Shown: positions 42,611 through 46,139 of the stretch, piece after piece
Layout of the letters: each line of letters opens with the position of its first letter
Numbering within the stretch: position 1 is the first letter of the stretch
Source: Gammaproteobacteria bacterium
Lineage (GTDB): Bacteria; Pseudomonadota; Gammaproteobacteria; Pseudomonadales; Azotimanducaceae
Assembly (NCBI GenBank): GCA_027295305.1
Contig: JAPULC010000202.1
Span: 1 to 46,139, forward strand
Direction: 5' to 3'
Length of the DNA: 46,139 nucleotides
Position numbers and translations under genes: made by a program
The notes under the pieces: generated by a model
What the model was told of the DNA's origin: nothing
Seen by the model: the letters and a program-made list of their open reading frames with translations, nothing else
Database searches by the model: none

Positions 42611-43116
42611 AGCACCCCGTGGTTTGGCTGACACCGCGGTTATGCTACGCGACAGCGCTCACCGGCGTGGCCGTCATGTTTGGCGCGGCGCTCTACATGC
42701 AGCACGCCATGGGGCTCGAGCCCTGCGCGCTCTGCATGATGCAGCGCATCTGGGTGGCCGCGACCGGGGTCGTTGCCTTGATCGCCCTGGTGCACGCCCC
42801 CGTCGGATGGGGCCTTTACCTGTACACCGGGCTCGGGGGAGGTGCGGCCCTGTTGGGGGGCGGATTCTCGATTCGCCAGATGTATCTCCAGAGCCTACCC
42901 CCGGACCAGGTACCCGCCTGCGGGCCGAGCCTCGACTACATGCTGGAGGTATTTCCTCTGTCCGAGGTGCTCGAGGTCATGATCACCGGCAGCGGGGATT
43001 GCGCGCTAGTTCAGTGGTCGCTTCTAGGACTCTCGATTCCCGGGTGGACCTTGATCGGGTTCATTGGCCTCGCGGCGCTGTTCGGCGCTAGTGTTTTCGC
43101 TCCGCGCAACCGCTGA
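42592..43116 (+). CDS. dsbB: Disulfide bond formation protein DsbB
   Basis: The 174-residue inner-membrane protein has four predicted helices and the two periplasmic Cys pairs: EPCALCMMQR (CxxC with the conserved Arg) and the later ACGPSLDYM and GDCALVQW. It reoxidises DsbA and passes electrons to quinones. The ATG at 42592 has GAGG upstream and lies inside the end of acpH. Confidence 0.9.
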   Translation: MAVRELKHPVVWLTPRLCYATALTGVAVMFGAALYMQHAMGLEPCALCMMQRIWVAATGVVALIALVHAPVGWGLYLYTGLGGGAALLGGGFSIRQMYLQSLPPDQVPACGPSLDYMLEVFPLSEVLEVMITGSGDCALVQWSLLGLSIPGWTLIGFIGLAALFGASVFAPRNR

Positions 43117-43239
43117 GCCACCCGCAACCGCCGCCCATCGTTTTTTCGATCAATTCCAATAAGTTAAGGTCGATATCGAGTCGTCTTATGATAAATCGGC
43201 GCTATGCTTCGCACTCCGATCCGAAGAGGGATCAAGGCA

Positions 43240-43656
43240 ATGATCGACGGAACGACCAAGGCCTCAGGCACCCATCATGGGCTCATCGACCGTTGGCTCG
43301 AGTCCCGCGACGAACTCATGAGACTTTTCGCCCGCTTGACCAACCATTCGCAAACCCAGGCCATCGAGGATTTCCGATCCGCACTGATAGACTACGTATG
43401 CGCCGGGCATTTCGAAGTGTATGAACACCTCGTGGAAGCCAACCTCGAATCGAGGGAGCTGCTGAGTGCTCTCTACCTCGCCATCCACGACACCACCAAG
43501 GCGGCTCTGGCGTTCGACGACGTCTGCACCGTTCCGGAGTCACCCGAAGAGCTCACCCCGCTGCTCGCGGACCTCGGGCTGCGCCTGGAAGAGCGTTTCG
43601 TTCTTGAAGATCAGCTGATCGAGGCTTGCACGGCAGAGCCCGAGCTCACCGAGTGA
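43240..43656 (+). CDS. rsd: Rsd/AlgQ anti-sigma factor
   Basis: A 138-residue regulator that binds RpoD region 4 and shifts polymerase toward alternative sigma factors. It has the family core LIDRWLESRDELMRLFARLT, LIDYVCAGHFEVYEHLVE and a C-terminal helical segment. The ATG at 43240 follows GGGATCAAGGCA; an earlier ATG at 43204 has no ribosome-binding site. It follows dsbB, as algQ/dsbH do in Pseudomonas. The RpoD-like paralogue at 31502 is a second possible target. Confidence 0.9.
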   Translation: MIDGTTKASGTHHGLIDRWLESRDELMRLFARLTNHSQTQAIEDFRSALIDYVCAGHFEVYEHLVEANLESRELLSALYLAIHDTTKAALAFDDVCTVPESPEELTPLLADLGLRLEERFVLEDQLIEACTAEPELTE

Positions 43657-43675
43657 AACCTCGAATCTCGATCCC

Positions 43676-43748
43676 GTAGGAGCCCCCGCCTCAGGTTTCA
43701 GAAGTTGCCGCAAGCCCGCTCAGCGCCACCTTTGCGGGGCCGCTCCTG
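43676..43748. repeat. GTAGGAGC-type REP-like palindrome
   Basis: AGGAGC-CCCCGC (43678-43689) pairs with GCGGGG-cc-GCTCCT (43735-43748), a 12-bp imperfect stem. It starts with a GTAG head, as in REP elements of Pseudomonas and Xanthomonas that are moved by RAYT transposases. No RAYT gene is visible here. Confidence 0.5.
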
Positions 43749-43838
43749 TGCGATATTCCGGGCCAATTCATGCCCGCGACCAGGCAGGTCGCGATGCCTT
43801 TTATGCTACATTAGCGCGGCGATTTTCAGGTGCCCACA

Positions 43839-44606
43839 ATGGCTCACGCGAATGACAACTATCCGCCGCGCGTGCTGATCGTGAACCCCAAAGGGGGATG
43901 TGGGAAAACCACCCTCGCTACCAACCTGGCCACCATTTACGCTCACCGAGGTCTCGTTGCCACCCTGTTCGATCACGATCCGCAAGGATCCAGCCGTGAG
44001 TGGCTCGCGCGTCGCAGTTCCCGATTACCTCCCGTGAATGTCGTGGAGGCGCACCAACAGCCGCGTGAGGGCATGACCCGCTCGTTTCAGCTGAGGCTTC
44101 CCATCGATACCGAACGCATCATCGAAGACACGCCGGCGGGACTCGAACCGACCCGGATTGGGGACCTGATGCGCAGATCCAGCGTAGTGCTCGTTCCGGT
44201 GCTACCGTCATCCATCGATATGCGCGCCGCGGCGGTGTTCCTCACTGCACTCGTCAAGATTCACGAGCAACGTCAGCTGCGCGCTCCCATCGCGGTCATC
44301 GCGAACCGCGTGCGCAAAAACACCCTGATGTTCAAGAAGCTGATGAAATTTCTCGACGACGCTCACGTGCCCCTGGTTGCGACCTTCCACGACATGCAAG
44401 TGTACGTGCACGCCACCGACATGGGCCAGGGCGTGCTCGAGCTGGGGGGTCGCGCAGCGCGGGAGGCAGGTCAGTGGAGCATTCTGGTGCGCTGGATCGA
44501 GCAGCAGATCGCAGCGCAGGGTGAGGACACCGATACACATCGAACCGGCGAAGAGGTCCAGGTACGAGATCAACCTGCACCCCTCAGCAATACTTCTCCT
44601 CCATGA
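43839..44606 (+). CDS. ParA-family ATPase
   Basis: The 255-residue ATPase has the deviant Walker A motif KGGCGKTT (residues 18-25) and the following Asp motif DHDPQGSS. VIEDTPAG-like IIEDTPAGLEP supplies the third motif. It resembles the smaller ParA/MinD orphan proteins that position cell components rather than a chromosomal ParA; no ParB is adjacent. The ATG at 43839 is preferred over a GTG at 43830 because of CAGG spacing. The stop overlaps the aminotransferase start by four bases. Confidence 0.85.
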   Translation: MAHANDNYPPRVLIVNPKGGCGKTTLATNLATIYAHRGLVATLFDHDPQGSSREWLARRSSRLPPVNVVEAHQQPREGMTRSFQLRLPIDTERIIEDTPAGLEPTRIGDLMRRSSVVLVPVLPSSIDMRAAAVFLTALVKIHEQRQLRAPIAVIANRVRKNTLMFKKLMKFLDDAHVPLVATFHDMQVYVHATDMGQGVLELGGRAAREAGQWSILVRWIEQQIAAQGEDTDTHRTGEEVQVRDQPAPLSNTSPP

Positions 44607-45886
44607 GCCCGCAAGACGATCCGGCCGCGGCGCTCGCCGCTCGCTGGACCGGACGGGATCTGAGCGAGCTCGCCAGCGTTCCCGCCGTTCGCCTGATGAA
44701 CACCCCCGGTGAGTGGGATCCTCCCGAAGGGGTCGAGCCCAAGCGCGAGCCGCTCTATCTGAGTGTCGGCATTCCCGATAGCGATGCCTTGCCGCGCGCG
44801 CAGATCAACGCGGCGATGACCCGGGTCATGGCGAGCGACGGCGACGCTTCGTTACGTTATGGATTCGGGCAGGGCTACTACCCACTGCGTGCCTGGCTCG
44901 CAGCGCATTACACCCGCACGCGTCAGATGGAGGTGGGCGACGAGTGGTTTCAACTCACCAATGGTTCCTCCGGCGCCATCGACCTCATCGTGCGTTCGTT
45001 GATCGATCCAGGCGACGTCATCATCAGTGAGAGCCCGGTTTACATGGGTACGCTTCACAATTTCCGTGGCGTAGCGGCGGAGGTCGTCGCCGTACCGATG
45101 GATGAAGATGGGCTCAGAGTGGATCTGGTGGACCAGACCATCGAATCGTTGAAGAACAACGGCCGGCGCGTGAAGCTGATCTACACCATCTCCAGCTACC
45201 AGAACCCGACCGGCCGCACGCTGACGCTGGAGCGGCGCAAGGCACTTCTGTCGGTGGCCGCTCGCCACGGCGTTCTGATCCTCGACGACGACGCTTATGG
45301 AGAGCTCTACTACGATCAACCGCCGCCTCCGCCGATGAGCACTCTTGGGGAAGGCCTGGGTGTGATCACCGTCGGCACGTTCTCGAAGACCGTGGCCACG
45401 GGGTTACGAGTCGGATGGATTCACGCATCACCCGACTTCATTGCGTTGTTTCGCCGCATGCGTTTTGCGATGGGCCAGAATCAGATGGCGCTCAGAATGC
45501 TTGGCGAGCTCGTCACCGATGGCCTCTACGAGCCCCACGTCGACGCGATGCGCCGGCTTTACAAAGAAAAGATGGAGATCACGGCGCATGCGCTCGCACG
45601 CCACGCCGGCGATTTCCTTCAGTTCGAGCCGCCGCTCGGCGGCTTCTATCTCTGGCCTTCGGTCGTCGGCGGAATCGCCAGCGAAGCGCTCTGGCGCACG
45701 TGCATGGAAGAGGGTGTGCAGATAAATCTTGGCGCAGGCTTCTATCCAGATACGAACGCCGAAAACCACGACGATGGCGAGTACCTTCGCATCGCCTTCG
45801 CGTGGACACCGATGGAGCACCTGGAAGAGGCAGCACGACGCATCGGCATCGCGTGCCAACGAGTCCACAAGGGCGAGAGTGCGTGA
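44603..45886 (+). CDS. PLP-dependent aminotransferase (class I/II)
   Basis: A 427-residue fold-type I aminotransferase. The catalytic Lys262 is in TVGTFSKTVATGLRVGW. SYQNPTGRTLT and DDDAYGELYY supply the PLP ring and phosphate contacts, and YLRIAFAW has the substrate-carboxylate Arg. The pattern is like 2-aminoadipate, alpha-keto acid and valine-pyruvate aminotransferases and the enzymatic half of MocR proteins, though no DNA-binding domain is attached. It is translationally coupled to the ParA-like gene, an unusual pairing. Confidence 0.88.
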   Translation: MSPQDDPAAALAARWTGRDLSELASVPAVRLMNTPGEWDPPEGVEPKREPLYLSVGIPDSDALPRAQINAAMTRVMASDGDASLRYGFGQGYYPLRAWLAAHYTRTRQMEVGDEWFQLTNGSSGAIDLIVRSLIDPGDVIISESPVYMGTLHNFRGVAAEVVAVPMDEDGLRVDLVDQTIESLKNNGRRVKLIYTISSYQNPTGRTLTLERRKALLSVAARHGVLILDDDAYGELYYDQPPPPPMSTLGEGLGVITVGTFSKTVATGLRVGWIHASPDFIALFRRMRFAMGQNQMALRMLGELVTDGLYEPHVDAMRRLYKEKMEITAHALARHAGDFLQFEPPLGGFYLWPSVVGGIASEALWRTCMEEGVQINLGAGFYPDTNAENHDDGEYLRIAFAWTPMEHLEEAARRIGIACQRVHKGESA

Positions 45887-45973
45887 GGTGACAAAACTCC
45901 AGTCGCCGATGATCGGACTTCTGTGCGCAAAGTTAGAACGCTTTAGGCCGGAGTGAAGATCTTCGCACGGAGC

Positions 45974-46101
45974 GGCTGCTGGAGGTTCCCCGTGCTAGCG
46001 CTCGTCGGACTTCCATGTCCTCCTCGCTGGCGGACCGGGCACAGCTTGCACGTCCCTGTACGCTGCACCCGCTACGCCCGCCCGAGAAACCTCCAGCAGC
46101 C
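45974..46101. repeat. 14-bp perfect inverted repeat about 100 bases apart
   Basis: GGCTGCTGGAGGTT (45974-45987) and its exact reverse complement (46088-46101) bound an interval with no recognised gene at the right edge of the window. The unit could be a small inverted-repeat element. Confidence 0.55.
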
Positions 46102-46139
46102 ACTCCCCTTCATCACTACGTAAACTGAAGGATATAGAA

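Overview
The window looks like a chromosomal piece of a moderately GC-rich gammaproteobacterium with a large acyl-CoA catabolic repertoire. The strongest taxonomic clue is the right third: nudE-cysQ, yrfG-hslR-hslO, pckA, gshA (with a TTG start), acpH, dsbB and rsd lie close together, much as their counterparts do in Pseudomonas and in part in Escherichia coli. No rRNA, tRNA, CRISPR array, phage gene or transposase gene was recognised.

Layout. 1-6.7 kb: a truncated Gfo/Idh/MocA oxidoreductase, a sulfotransferase, a broken enoyl-CoA hydratase, a Baeyer-Villiger-type flavin monooxygenase, a lipoprotein D-aminoacylase-like amidohydrolase and a VOC protein. 6.7-11.7 kb: a structured repeat, a single and a fused double class III CoA-transferase, a 55-residue rubredoxin and a phytanoyl-CoA-dioxygenase-like enzyme. 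11.7-20.3 kb: a patchwork of small membrane proteins, a serine hydrolase, a crotonase, two GST-like proteins (one membrane-anchored), a nucleotidyltransferase, an SDR, a DUF1330 protein, a duplicated alpha/beta-barrel protein and a cupin. Parts of this stretch look lower in GC by eye and may be acquired. 20.3-25.3 kb: an MFS exporter and a chelatase-like AAA+/VWA pair. 25.5-31.3 kb: a catabolic cluster with an SDR and two overlapping acyl-CoA dehydrogenases, a divergent SDR and a crotonase. 31.5-33.5 kb: an RpoD-like sigma factor, then about 540 bases without a gene that hold a LexA-like palindrome, a strong terminator and the best copy of the structured repeat. 33.5-35.1 kb: a thiolase translationally coupled to a DUF35 Zn-ribbon/OB protein. 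35.2-45.9 kb: the conserved gammaproteobacterial block, ending with a ParA-like ATPase coupled to a PLP aminotransferase.

How the genes fit together. The paired acyl-CoA dehydrogenases, HSD17B4-like SDR, crotonases, thiolase/DUF35 pair, CoA-transferases, monooxygenase and PhyH enzyme together suggest breakdown of branched, alicyclic or steroid-like acids through CoA thioesters; the substrate is not visible from sequence. The right third is housekeeping: redox and thiol balance (gshA, dsbB, hslO, hslR), nucleotide clean-up (nudE, cysQ, yrfG), gluconeogenesis (pckA) and sigma-factor control (rsd).

The most unusual signal is an intergenic repeat family with two near-complete copies (6672-6893 and 33263-33501) and one short remnant (20330-20366). 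The two full copies differ by compensatory base changes in two stems, and one copy has 18-bp perfect terminal inverted repeats. This points to a conserved folded element, either a MITE/REP-like mobile unit or a structured RNA. The AAA+/VWA pair, which has an Asn in place of the Walker B Asp, is the best protein candidate for an uncharacterised system.
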